Source: Duganella sp. sic0402
GTDB lineage: Bacteria; Pseudomonadota; Gammaproteobacteria; Burkholderiales; Burkholderiaceae_D
Direction of reading: 5' to 3'
Assembly (NCBI RefSeq): GCF_019219065.1
Contig: NZ_JAHUWK010000007.1
Location: 244,581 to 308,580 of the forward strand
DNA length: 64,000 nucleotides
Below, in pieces: positions 1 to 8,450 of this stretch. The notes beneath the pieces are model-generated. The model was not told where the DNA came from and did not search any database. It saw only the letters and a program-made list of their open reading frames with translations. The translations under genes were made by a program, and so were the position numbers. Within the stretch, counting starts at the first letter, position 1; each line of letters starts with the position of its first letter.

Positions 1-750
1 AAGTGGGAAGGCAAGGGCGCGTCGACCGGCTTCCAGGAAAATGAGTGGATCTCCACGCTGTCTAACACGCTGCGCATGGAAACCCATATCCAGAAGAATA
101 GTGCGGTCATGGACAAGCATGATCCGGAGAAGAAGCTTGGCCTGTTGGTCGACGAATGGGGCACCTGGTACGACGTGGAGAAGGGCACCAATCCTGGCTT
201 CCTGTTCCAGCAGAACACCTTGCGTGACGCAGTGGTTGCGGCACTGAACTTCAACATCTTCCACGCTCACGCAGAGCGCGTGCGCATGACGAATATCGCG
301 CAGATGGTCAACGTGCTGCAGGCGATGATCATTACCGACAAGGACAAGATGCTGCTGACGCCAACCTATTACGCGTATCAGATGTATGTGCCTTTCCAGG
401 GCGCGACCTCGCTGCCAATCGCATTGAAGGATAATCCTGATTACTCGGCTGGCGGCTTCAAAGTACCTGAAATCAGCGCATCCGCAGCGCGCGCCAAGGA
501 TGGCAAGGTGTATCTGGCGCTGGTGAACACCAATCCAAACAAGGCAGTGGACGTGGCAGTGAACGTGCCGGGCCAGGCGGTCAAGTCGGTCAAGGGCCGT
601 GTGCTGACTGCCGCCACGATGGATGCGCACAACACCTTCACCGCGCCGCAAGCGATCAAGCCTGCTGCCTTTAGCGCTGCCGCTGGTGCTGATGGCAAGC
701 TGACTGTCAAGGTCCCGGCCAAGGCCGTGATCGTGGTCGCGGTGGAGTAA
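1..750 (+). CDS. Alpha-L-arabinofuranosidase, GH51, C-terminal part (5' end outside window)
   Basis: Open from the first base, so only the last 249 residues are present. The family removes terminal alpha-L-arabinofuranosyl residues from arabinan and arabinoxylan with retention of configuration. Visible are a GH51-like stretch (STGFQENEW, then LSNTLRM) and LLVDEWGTWY near residues 48-57. The Glu of DEW (bases 154-156) aligns with the catalytic nucleophile of GH51 enzymes. A beta-rich C-terminal domain follows. Any signal peptide lies upstream and cannot be judged. It is followed after 4 bases by a GH43 gene, so it is probably an upstream member of an arabinan-degradation operon. Family assignment is firm; the exact substrate is inferred. 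Confidence 0.9.
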   Translation, partial: KWEGKGASTGFQENEWISTLSNTLRMETHIQKNSAVMDKHDPEKKLGLLVDEWGTWYDVEKGTNPGFLFQQNTLRDAVVAALNFNIFHAHAERVRMTNIAQMVNVLQAMIITDKDKMLLTPTYYAYQMYVPFQGATSLPIALKDNPDYSAGGFKVPEISASAARAKDGKVYLALVNTNPNKAVDVAVNVPGQAVKSVKGRVLTAATMDAHNTFTAPQAIKPAAFSAAAGADGKLTVKVPAKAVIVVAVE

Positions 751-754
751 GTAT

Positions 755-2305
755 ATGGATGACATCAAGCTCACCCGCCGCAAGGTAATTACTGCGGGCG
801 GTGTGGCCTTGGTGTTGGCCGGCTGCGGCGGTGGGGGAGGTGGCGGCAGCGCCACGCCAACTCCGACGCCTGCGCCGGCTCCAACGCCTACGCCAACTCC
901 GACGCCTACGCCTACGCCAACACCAACGAGCATCACGTTCGCCGAAGCTTCGGTCCACGATCCATCCGTGATTAAAGTGGACGGCACGTTCTACGTGTTC
1001 GGCTCCCACCTGGCAGCCGCCAAGTCGACCGACTTGATGAACTGGACCAAGATCGCCGATGGCGTCAACAATGCCAATCCGCTGTTCACCAACGTGGTGA
1101 CGGCGCTGGCAGACACCTTCTCCTGGGCGCAGGTCACAGACACCTGGGCGCCGGACGTGGTGCGCCTTGCCGACGGCAAGTTCTATCACTACTACTGCGC
1201 TTGCAAAGGCGACTCCCCACGCTCGGCGCTCGGCCTGGCCGTGGCAGACAAGGTCGAAGGCCCCTACGTCAATAAGCAGATCCTGCTGAAGTCCGGCATG
1301 TGGGGCCTGCCGGGCGAAGACGGCGTCACCATCTACGATGCACTGACCATGCCGAACGTGGTGGACCCTAACACCTTCTTCGACCAGAACGGCAAGCTGT
1401 GGATGATTTATGGCTCCTACTCGGGCGGCATCTTCATTCTGGAAATGGACACGGCCACCGGATTGCAGAAGCCAGGCCAAGGCTATGGCAAGCATCTGAT
1501 TGGCGGCAATCACAGCCGCATCGAAGGCGCGTATGTGATGTACAGTCCGCAGTCGAAGTTCTATTACATGTTCACGTCCTTCGGCGGACTGGATGCCAGC
1601 GGTGCTTACAATATGCGTGTCGCGCGTTCGGTGAATCCGGATGGTCCTTATCTGGATGCGAAAGGCAACGACATGGCGAAGGTCAAGTCGAATCCTGCGC
1701 TGCCGCTGTTTGATGACGCGACCATCGCGCCATTCGGGCAAAAGATCATGGGCAATCACCAGTTCTCGCTGGCGACCGGCGAAACCGGTGTGCCGCTAGG
1801 TTATGTGTCGCCGGGCCACAACTCGGCCTATTACGAGGCGTCGACCGGTCAGTACTTCCTGATCTTCCACACACGCTTCCCGAACTCCGGCGAGCTGCAT
1901 CAGATCCGTGTGCATGAGATGTTCATCAATGCGGATGGCTGGCCGGTGGTGGCGCCGTTCCGCTATGCGCCGCTGAGCAAGAGCGCGACGGCACTGTCGG
2001 CGGTGGTGGCTGCGGCCGATGCGGCGGGCACGTACAAGATGATCAATCACGGCAAGGATATCTCGACGACGATCAAGACGTCTTCGAATGTCGTGCTGTC
2101 GGCGGATGGTGCTGTGACCGGTGCGGCGACGGGTACGTGGAAGCATGACGGCAGTAACAAGATCACCCTGACGCTGGGCACGGCCGGTACTTTTGTTGGC
2201 GTGTTGTCGCGTCAATGGAATAGCAACGCCAGCGCGTTTGTGGTGACGTGGACGGCGCAATCGGTGGACGGCGTGTCCATCTGGGGCGCGCGTACTGGTA
2301 ATTAA
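755..2305 (+). CDS. GH43 arabinanase-like lipoprotein with PT-rich linker
   Basis: 516 residues. The N-terminus has a twin-arginine-like TRRKVI stretch, a hydrophobic segment and a lipobox VLAGC (Cys24), then seven glycines and a Pro-Thr linker to about residue 58. This suggests a lipid-anchored enzyme held away from the membrane. The GH43 five-blade propeller begins at VHDPSVIK (Asp69 as likely base), followed by WAPDV, VVDPNTFF and RIEGAYV, the usual positions of the pKa-modulating Asp and acid Glu. The last 90 or so residues resemble the beta-barrel domain seen at the C-terminus of secreted endo-1,5-arabinanases. Probable role: endo- or exo-cleavage of alpha-1,5-arabinan at the cell surface. 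The start has a GGTGGAG site overlapping the upstream stop. Confidence 0.88.
   Translation: MDDIKLTRRKVITAGGVALVLAGCGGGGGGGSATPTPTPAPAPTPTPTPTPTPTPTPTSITFAEASVHDPSVIKVDGTFYVFGSHLAAAKSTDLMNWTKIADGVNNANPLFTNVVTALADTFSWAQVTDTWAPDVVRLADGKFYHYYCACKGDSPRSALGLAVADKVEGPYVNKQILLKSGMWGLPGEDGVTIYDALTMPNVVDPNTFFDQNGKLWMIYGSYSGGIFILEMDTATGLQKPGQGYGKHLIGGNHSRIEGAYVMYSPQSKFYYMFTSFGGLDASGAYNMRVARSVNPDGPYLDAKGNDMAKVKSNPALPLFDDATIAPFGQKIMGNHQFSLATGETGVPLGYVSPGHNSAYYEASTGQYFLIFHTRFPNSGELHQIRVHEMFINADGWPVVAPFRYAPLSKSATALSAVVAAADAAGTYKMINHGKDISTTIKTSSNVVLSADGAVTGAATGTWKHDGSNKITLTLGTAGTFVGVLSRQWNSNASAFVVTWTAQSVDGVSIWGARTGN
854..928 (+). repeat. Low-complexity Pro-Thr linker coding repeat
   Basis: Tandem CCNACN codons encode about 25 residues of alternating Pro and Thr or Ala between the lipoprotein anchor and the GH43 domain. 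The repeat is prone to slippage, so linker length may differ between strains. It is a coding repeat, not a CRISPR or mobile element. Confidence 0.8.
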
Positions 2306-2307
2306 AT

Positions 2308-2336
2308 CCGTCATTCCACGTACTCGGGAATGACGG
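2308..2336. terminator. Stem-loop between the two GH43 genes (possible attenuator or REP-like hairpin)
   Basis: Perfect 10-bp inverted repeat CCGTCATTCC / GGAATGACGG separated by 9 bases, starting 2 bases after the stop of the upstream GH43 gene. There is no T-run after it, so it is more likely an mRNA-stabilising or partial-termination hairpin than a strong terminator. The sequence resembles CGTCATTCC-type dispersed hairpins found in many proteobacteria. Confidence 0.55.
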
Positions 2337-2355
2337 TGGTGATAGGAGTTTTGAA

Positions 2356-3369
2356 ATGAAGTATGTTTTATCGACGGTGGCGTTTGCGCTGGCCGCAGCA
2401 GGTTGTATGGCCAAGGAAGTGAGCGTGCATGATCCGGTGATGGCGAAGGAGGGCGACACCTACTACGTATTCAGCACCGGGCCAGGCATCACTTTCTACA
2501 GCTCGAAGGATATGAAGAACTGGACACCGGAAGGCCGCGTTTTCAAGGGCCAGCCAGTGTGGGCGAAGAAGGCTGCGCCCACGTTCGATGATCATATCTG
2601 GGCGCCGGATGTCCAATTCCATAACGGGAAATACTATCTGTACTATTCCGTTTCTGGCTTTGGCAAGAATACCTCCGGCATCGGCGTCACCGTCAATAAA
2701 ACGCTGAACCCTCGTTCTCCCGATTACAAATGGGAGGATCAGGGGATGGTGCTGCAGTCGGTGCCCAACCGCGACGACTGGAACGCCATCGATCCGAATG
2801 TGATTCAGGATGAGAAGGGCGATGCATGGATGTCGTTCGGCTCCTTTTGGAGCGGGCTGAAAATCGTCAAGCTGAACAAGGAGTGGACTGGTTTGGCGGA
2901 GCCGCAGGAGTGGCATGCGATTGCCAGCCGCACCAACGGTGCTTCCGGCTCCGGCGAAAAAGCGGGCGTGGGCGAGATTGAGGCGCCTTATATTTTCAAG
3001 AAGGGCGACTATTACTATCAGTTCGTGTCATTCGGCTTGTGCTGCAAGAAGGCGGACAGCACCTACCATGTGATGGTCGGACGCTCGAAGGCGGTGACCG
3101 GGCCTTATCTGGACAAGAACGGCGCCGATATGATGAAAGGCGGCGGTTCGCTGGTTATTGCTGGCGACAAGGACTGGAAGGGCTTGGGCCACAACAGCGC
3201 TTACACCTTTGACGGCAAGGATTACCTGGTGCTGCACGCCTATGAGACGGCGGACAATTATCTCCAGAAGCTGAAGATCATGGAGATGAAGTTTGACGCC
3301 GCTGGCTGGCCGTTGGTCAATCAGGCTGACCTGAACCAATACCGCAGCAATCAGCTGTCCGCGAAGTAA
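2356..3369 (+). CDS. GH43 arabinan endo-1,5-alpha-L-arabinosidase-like protein
   Basis: 337 residues with an N-terminal export signal ending near Ala-Gly-Cys17-Met-Ala; a lipoprotein cut before Cys17 is possible but its lipobox is weak. The single GH43 propeller shows the catalytic set in order: VHDPVMA (Asp26), HIWAPDV, AIDPNVI (modulating Asp) and GEIEAPY (acid Glu). The IDP and IEAP forms are typical of endo-arabinanases. It has no accessory domain, unlike the upstream GH43 protein, so the two probably divide the work between anchored and periplasmic or released enzyme. A GGAG site at 2345 supports the start. Its stop overlaps the next start by one base, indicating translational coupling to the GH127 gene. 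Confidence 0.88.
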   Translation: MKYVLSTVAFALAAAGCMAKEVSVHDPVMAKEGDTYYVFSTGPGITFYSSKDMKNWTPEGRVFKGQPVWAKKAAPTFDDHIWAPDVQFHNGKYYLYYSVSGFGKNTSGIGVTVNKTLNPRSPDYKWEDQGMVLQSVPNRDDWNAIDPNVIQDEKGDAWMSFGSFWSGLKIVKLNKEWTGLAEPQEWHAIASRTNGASGSGEKAGVGEIEAPYIFKKGDYYYQFVSFGLCCKKADSTYHVMVGRSKAVTGPYLDKNGADMMKGGGSLVIAGDKDWKGLGHNSAYTFDGKDYLVLHAYETADNYLQKLKIMEMKFDAAGWPLVNQADLNQYRSNQLSAK

Positions 3370-5810
3370 TGGCAGCGCCACGCATGTCTTCGCGCCGCCG
3401 CGCTCTGAAGCTTACCGCCGGCGCTGCCGCAACGGTAGCGTCGCACCGCGCGTTTGCTGTTGGCGCGGACGCCGTAGCGCCTTCCGCCGCAGCGCCGGTA
3501 TCGGCAGAAGGCGCGAGCGGCGCAGTGGTGCTGTTTCCGCTGAGCGCCGTGCGACTTGGTCCAAGCCCGTTCCTGGAAGCGCAGCAGACCGATATGCGCT
3601 ACATTCTGTCGCTGGACGCGGACCGCCTGCTTGCGCCGTTCCTGCGCGAAGCTGGTCTGCCGCTCAAGCAGCCCACGTATGGCAACTGGGAGTCCACTGG
3701 TCTTGATGGCCACATGGGCGGCCACTACCTGTCGGCGCTGGCCCTGATGTACGCCGCGACTGGCGACAGCGAAATCCACAAGCGCCTGAACTATGCCGTG
3801 GCGGAACTGAAGCGCTGCCAGCAAGCCAATGGCAATGGCTACCTCGGCGGCATTCCCGGTGGCGCTTCCGCATGGCGGGACATCGCCAACGGAAAACTCC
3901 AGGCCGACAATTTCTCGGTCAACGGCAAATGGGTCCCGTGGTACAACCTCCACAAAACCTATGCCGGCCTGCGTGACACCTATACCTATACGGGCAATGA
4001 AGACGCACGCGCCATGCTGATCGCGCTGTGCGACTGGACCATCGGTCTGGCGGATCACCTCAGTGAAGAACAAATGCAGTCCATGCTGCGGGCGGAACAT
4101 GGCGGCATGAACGAAGTGCTGGCCGATGTGGCGCAGATGACGGGCCAGCAGAAATACATGGACCTGGCAATCCGCTTCTCGCACCAGGCGATCCTGAAGC
4201 CGCTGGAACAGGGCAAGGACCAGCTTACCGGCCTGCACGCCAACACGCAAATCCCGAAAGTCATCGGCTTCAAGCGCATCGGCGACATCACCAGCCGCAA
4301 GGACTGGCAAAAGGCAGCAGCCTTCTTCTGGCAGACCGTCCACGATCACCGTACGGTCGCCATTGGCGGCAACAGCGTCAAGGAGCACTTCCATGACGAC
4401 CGCGATTTCTCCTCGATGATCGATGAGGTGGAAGGCCCGGAAACCTGCAACACCTACAATATGCTAAAGCTCACCGAATTGCTGTTCCAGGGTGATGCCC
4501 AGGGCAGCTACGCGGATTACTACGAGCGCGCGCTGTACAACCATATCCTGTCGTCGCAGCACCCCAATAGCGGTGGCTTTGTCTATTTCACGCCGATGCG
4601 GCCTAACCATTACCGCGTTTATTCGCAACCGCAGAAGGCGATGTGGTGCTGCGTCGGCTCCGGCATCGAAAGCCACGCAAAGTACGGTGAATTCATCTAC
4701 GCGCATCGCGGCGACCAGCTGTATGTCAACCTGTTCATCCCGTCGACGCTGGACTGGCGCGAGCAAGGCGTGCAAATCCGCCAGGCCAACCGCTTCCCGG
4801 ATGAGGACCGCAGCACCATCACGGTCAAGGGCAGCAAGACCTTCACGTTGAAAGTCCGTTACCCGGAATGGGTCGAACAGGGCGCCTTGCGCATCACTGT
4901 CAATGGCAAGCAGGTCGCGGCCGCCATCGGCGCCGACCGCTATGTCAATGTGCGCCGCGCATGGCGCGATGGCGACAAAATCGAGATCCACCTGCCGATG
5001 ACAACGCGGCTGGAGCAGATGCCCGACAAGTCAGCCTACTACGCGGTGCTGCATGGCCCCGTGGTGCTGGCGGCGAAAACCAATCCCTTCCCCGGTGAGC
5101 GGCTCAGCTATCTGGCCGACGACAGCCGCATGGGCCACATTGCCAGCGGGCCGGTCGTGCCGCTGGAGCAGGCGCCGGTGCTGGTCAGCGACAGCACCGC
5201 TTTCGCCAGCCGCTTCCGCCCGGTGCCCGGCCGTCCGCTGACGTTCACCGCGCCCGGACTGGTACAGGCTACCATCGCCGGCCCGACTACCTTTGTGCCG
5301 TTCTTCCGCGTGCATGATGCCCGCTACGTCGTCTATTGGCCGTATTCCACGGCGGACGGCCTGGCCAGGCGCCGCGCGCAGGCGGCACAGGACGAGAAGG
5401 AACGCCTGGCGCTGGACGCCCAGACCATCGACCAGGTGGCGCCAGGCGAGCAGCAGCCTGAGTCCGACCACTTTTTCAAGGCGGAGGGCGCGGACGCCGG
5501 GGTCAATAAAGGCAAGCACTGGCGCCATGCCACCGGCTGGTTCAGCTACGAGCTGACGGATAAGAAAGGCGAAGCACGCGTGCTGCGCTTGACATATTCA
5601 AAACTCGACGCCGGCCGCCGCTTCGATATCCTAATCAATGACAAGCTGCTGGCCGAAGTGCGGCTGGATGCCAGCGCGCCGCTGGAGCTGTACACCCAAG
5701 ATTACGTCATACCGGCCGGCGTGGCAGCCGCTGGCAAGCTGGTAGTCAGGTTTGTGGCGCGGCAGGGCTCGGTAGCTGGAGGGCTGTATGGGCTGCGTCT
5801 GCTACGCTGA
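3369..5810 (+). CDS. GH127 (DUF1680) beta-L-arabinofuranosidase-family enzyme
   Basis: 813 residues. The N-terminus SSRRRALKLTAGAAA looks like a Tat signal, which fits export of a folded metalloenzyme. The family's founding member cleaves beta-1,2-linked L-arabinofuranose disaccharides using a Zn-bound cysteine nucleophile. The diagnostic residues are present: VEGPETCNTYNM (Glu and Cys ligands) and MWCCVGSGIES (adjacent cysteines, one the nucleophile), around residues 355-425. The toroidal (alpha/alpha) region is followed by a C-terminal beta domain. It is longer than many family members. ATG overlaps the preceding TAA, so it is translationally coupled to the GH43 gene. Inferred role: removal of beta-linked arabinofuranosyl decorations so that the GH43/GH51 enzymes can act. 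Confidence 0.88.
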   Translation: MAAPRMSSRRRALKLTAGAAATVASHRAFAVGADAVAPSAAAPVSAEGASGAVVLFPLSAVRLGPSPFLEAQQTDMRYILSLDADRLLAPFLREAGLPLKQPTYGNWESTGLDGHMGGHYLSALALMYAATGDSEIHKRLNYAVAELKRCQQANGNGYLGGIPGGASAWRDIANGKLQADNFSVNGKWVPWYNLHKTYAGLRDTYTYTGNEDARAMLIALCDWTIGLADHLSEEQMQSMLRAEHGGMNEVLADVAQMTGQQKYMDLAIRFSHQAILKPLEQGKDQLTGLHANTQIPKVIGFKRIGDITSRKDWQKAAAFFWQTVHDHRTVAIGGNSVKEHFHDDRDFSSMIDEVEGPETCNTYNMLKLTELLFQGDAQGSYADYYERALYNHILSSQHPNSGGFVYFTPMRPNHYRVYSQPQKAMWCCVGSGIESHAKYGEFIYAHRGDQLYVNLFIPSTLDWREQGVQIRQANRFPDEDRSTITVKGSKTFTLKVRYPEWVEQGALRITVNGKQVAAAIGADRYVNVRRAWRDGDKIEIHLPMTTRLEQMPDKSAYYAVLHGPVVLAAKTNPFPGERLSYLADDSRMGHIASGPVVPLEQAPVLVSDSTAFASRFRPVPGRPLTFTAPGLVQATIAGPTTFVPFFRVHDARYVVYWPYSTADGLARRRAQAAQDEKERLALDAQTIDQVAPGEQQPESDHFFKAEGADAGVNKGKHWRHATGWFSYELTDKKGEARVLRLTYSKLDAGRRFDILINDKLLAEVRLDASAPLELYTQDYVIPAGVAAAGKLVVRFVARQGSVAGGLYGLRLLR

Positions 5811-5822
5811 CATACCAAAAAA

Positions 5823-5860
5823 GATATTGCAGAGTGTGAAAATATCATTGGATAGATATT
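5823..5860. promoter_or_regulatory. Putative operator dyads upstream of the sugar ABC transporter
   Basis: Three half-sites alternate in orientation: GATATT (5823-5828), AATATC (5841-5846) and GATATT (5855-5860). They form two overlapping inverted repeats about 60-100 bases before ytfQ. The same ATATC/GATAT signature recurs upstream of the cluster's LysR gene (11444-11493), suggesting a common regulator. Binding is inferred. Confidence 0.5.
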
Positions 5861-5922
5861 TATGTTTCTCATAGTATTGATCCAAATAACACGATAAGAA
5901 AACTTACATCAGGAGACTTGCC

Positions 5923-6888
5923 ATGATAAGTAATCGCAGAACCGTACTGTCCGCCGCACTGGCCGCCGTTATCACCCTGAGCGTGCCGAGTGCTTTCGCC
6001 GCCAAGCCGCTGGTGATCGGCTTCTCCCAGGTTGGCGCTGAAAGCGAATGGCGCACCGCCAATACCGTATCGATCAAGGACGCAGCAAAAAAAGAGGGCA
6101 TCACCCTTAAATTCGCCGACGCCCAGCAAAAACAGGAAAACCAGGTCAAGGCGATCCGTTCCTTCATCGCCCAGCGCGTTGACGTGATTGCGTTCTCGCC
6201 GGTGGTGGAGTCGGGCTGGGATACCGTGCTGCGCGAAGCCAAGCGCGCCAACATCCCTGTGATCCTGACCGACCGTGCGGTGAACGTCAGCGATCCTTCG
6301 CTGTACGTCAGTTTCCTCGGCTCGGACTTCGTGGAAGAGGGACGCCGCGCCGGCCGCTGGCTGGTGGAGCGCCAAAAGAAGACGCCTGATGTCGCTTTGA
6401 ATATCGTTGAGCTGCAAGGTACAGTGGGCTCCGCGCCGGCGCTGGACCGCAAGAAGGGCTTTGAAGAAATCATCGCCGGCAACGCAAAACTGAAAGTTAT
6501 CCGCTCGCAGACCGGCGACTTTACCCGCGCCAAGGGCAAGGAAGTGATGGAAGCCTTCCTGAAAGCCGAGGGCAAGAAGATCAATGTGCTGTACGCGCAC
6601 AATGACGACATGGCCATCGGCGCGATTCAGGCGATTGAGGAAGCCGGCCTGAAGCCGGGCAAGGACATCCTGGTGATTTCGATCGATGGTGTGAAAGGCG
6701 CATTTGAAGCCATGATCGCCGGTAAGCTGAACGTGACGGTCGAGTGCAATCCGCTGCTCGGCCCTCAGCTGATGCAGATCGCCAAGGACGTGGTGGCCAA
6801 AAAGCCCGTACCTAAGCGCGTTGTAACGCAGGAAGGCGTATTCCCGGCCGAAGTCGCGGCCAAGGAATTCCCGAACCGTAAATACTGA
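5923..6888 (+). CDS. ytfQ: Periplasmic sugar-binding protein of a furanose ABC transporter
   Basis: 321 residues with a clear signal peptide cut after PSAFA (about residue 26). The mature protein is a type I periplasmic binding protein of the ribose/galactose class, and runs such as VIGFSQVGAESEWRTAN and EGRRAGRWL are characteristic of YtfQ, the galactofuranose-binding protein of E. coli. An AGGAGA site precedes the start. It heads a four-gene set (binding protein, ATPase, two permeases). Because the flanking enzymes release arabinofuranose, the ligand here is more likely L-arabinofuranose than galactofuranose. That reassignment is inference; the family placement is strong. Confidence 0.85.
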   Translation: MISNRRTVLSAALAAVITLSVPSAFAAKPLVIGFSQVGAESEWRTANTVSIKDAAKKEGITLKFADAQQKQENQVKAIRSFIAQRVDVIAFSPVVESGWDTVLREAKRANIPVILTDRAVNVSDPSLYVSFLGSDFVEEGRRAGRWLVERQKKTPDVALNIVELQGTVGSAPALDRKKGFEEIIAGNAKLKVIRSQTGDFTRAKGKEVMEAFLKAEGKKINVLYAHNDDMAIGAIQAIEEAGLKPGKDILVISIDGVKGAFEAMIAGKLNVTVECNPLLGPQLMQIAKDVVAKKPVPKRVVTQEGVFPAEVAAKEFPNRKY

Positions 6889-6893
6889 TACCG

Positions 6894-8450
6894 ATGACGA
6901 TGAATTCTTCCGCACCCGCGAATCCGGTGCTGGAGCTGCGCGGCATCAGCAAAGCCTTCACCGGTGTGCAGGCTTTGAATGGCGTGTCGCTCAATCTGTA
7001 TCCGGGCGAGGTGCATACGCTGATGGGCCAGAACGGCGCCGGCAAGTCGACGCTGATCAAGGTGCTGACCGGTGTCTATACGCCGGACCATGGCCAGATC
7101 CTGCTGGCGGGCCAGCCGATACAGCCGCAGTCCACGCTGGATGCGCAGAACCATGGCATCAGCACCGTCTACCAGGAAGTGAATCTGTGCCCGAATCTGT
7201 CGGTGGCGGAGAACATCTTTATCGGACGGTATCCGCGCAAGTTTGGCCGCATCGACTGGGCCGGCATGACCGCGCAGGCGAGCGCGCTGCTGGAGCGGAT
7301 GCAGATTGGTATCGATGTGACGCTGCCGCTGGCGCACTATCCGCTGGCGATTCAGCAGATGGTGGCGATTTCCCGATCGCTGCTGGTATCGGCCAAGGTA
7401 CTCATCCTTGATGAGCCGACTTCCTCGCTGGATGAAAAAGAAGTCGATCTGCTGTTCAGCGTTTTGCGTGGCTTGCGCGAGCAAGGCATGGCGATTCTGT
7501 TTGTGACGCACTTCCTGGATCAGACTTATGCGATTTCAGACCGCATTACCGTCATGCGCAATGGCGAGCGGGAAGGGGAGTACCTGGCTGCGGACCTGTC
7601 GCGCGTTGAACTGGTCAACAAGATGGTGGGCGCGGCTGTCGCCACCGAGGTGGCTGCTGGCAGCGCGCCCGCCAGCGCGACAGCGGCGGGCAAAGGTGCG
7701 GAGCCATCGCGCTTTCAGTCTTTCCTGCGTGCGGTTGGCCTGAGCCGCAAGGGGGCCTTGCAGCCGATGGACCTGGATATCCGCCAAGGTGAATTGCTGG
7801 GCCTTGCCGGCCTGCTGGGCTCCGGCCGCACCGAGGCTGCGCGCCTGCTGTTTGGCGCGGACAAGGCCGATGGCGGCACGATCAGCATCGAAGGCAAGGA
7901 ACGCAATTTCACCTCGCCGCGCGACGCTATCGCCGCCGGCATTGGTTTCTGTTCTGAAGACCGCAAGCACGAGGGCGCGATCCTCGACTTGTCGGTCCGT
8001 GAAAACCTGATCCTGGCGTTGCAAGCCCGCCTGGGCATCATGCGCGCCATCCCCTTGAAACGCCAGCAGCAGCTGGCGGAAGAATACGTCAAGGCGCTGG
8101 GCATCAAGACCGCCAGCATCGAAACGCCTATCGGTTCGCTCTCCGGGGGCAACCAGCAGAAAGTGCTGCTGGCGCGCTGGCTGGTCACCGATCCCAAGCT
8201 GTTGATCCTGGACGAACCGACGCGCGGCATCGACGTGCGCGCCAAGCAGGAGATCATGGGCTACGTGTCGGCACTGTGCAAGAAGGGTATGTCCATTCTG
8301 TTTATCTCGTCCGAACTGCCGGAGGTACTGCGCGTCAGCGATCGGATTGTTGTCATGCGCGACCGCAAACAAGGCGGCGAGTATCCACGCGGTACGCTGG
8401 ACGAAACCACCGTGCTGCATGTGATTGCCGCTGGAGATGTTAATGCATAA
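6894..8450 (+). CDS. ytfR: Sugar ABC transporter ATPase, double-domain (YtfR-like)
   Basis: 518 residues with two fused ABC domains, as in RbsA, AraG and MglA. The first has an intact Walker A, GQNGAGKST (residues 45-53), and Walker B ending in ILDEPTSSLD. The second has the degenerate P-loop GLLGSGRTEA but an intact signature, LSGGNQQKV, and ILDEPTRGID. This asymmetry is normal for the CUT2 class. It follows ytfQ by 5 bases. A second in-frame ATG lies two codons downstream and cannot be excluded as the start. It energises uptake of the sugar bound by the preceding gene product. Confidence 0.88.
   Translation: MTMNSSAPANPVLELRGISKAFTGVQALNGVSLNLYPGEVHTLMGQNGAGKSTLIKVLTGVYTPDHGQILLAGQPIQPQSTLDAQNHGISTVYQEVNLCPNLSVAENIFIGRYPRKFGRIDWAGMTAQASALLERMQIGIDVTLPLAHYPLAIQQMVAISRSLLVSAKVLILDEPTSSLDEKEVDLLFSVLRGLREQGMAILFVTHFLDQTYAISDRITVMRNGEREGEYLAADLSRVELVNKMVGAAVATEVAAGSAPASATAAGKGAEPSRFQSFLRAVGLSRKGALQPMDLDIRQGELLGLAGLLGSGRTEAARLLFGADKADGGTISIEGKERNFTSPRDAIAAGIGFCSEDRKHEGAILDLSVRENLILALQARLGIMRAIPLKRQQQLAEEYVKALGIKTASIETPIGSLSGGNQQKVLLARWLVTDPKLLILDEPTRGIDVRAKQEIMGYVSALCKKGMSILFISSELPEVLRVSDRIVVMRDRKQGGEYPRGTLDETTVLHVIAAGDVNA

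Noticed and set aside
854..928. Short tandem repeat considered as a CRISPR or minisatellite
   Set aside because: Six-base codon repeats in frame encode a PT linker; there are no spacers.
707..1759. Minus-strand open frame of 350 codons
   Set aside because: Antisense to the GH43 lipoprotein; its Arg-rich run is the reverse of the Pro-Thr linker.
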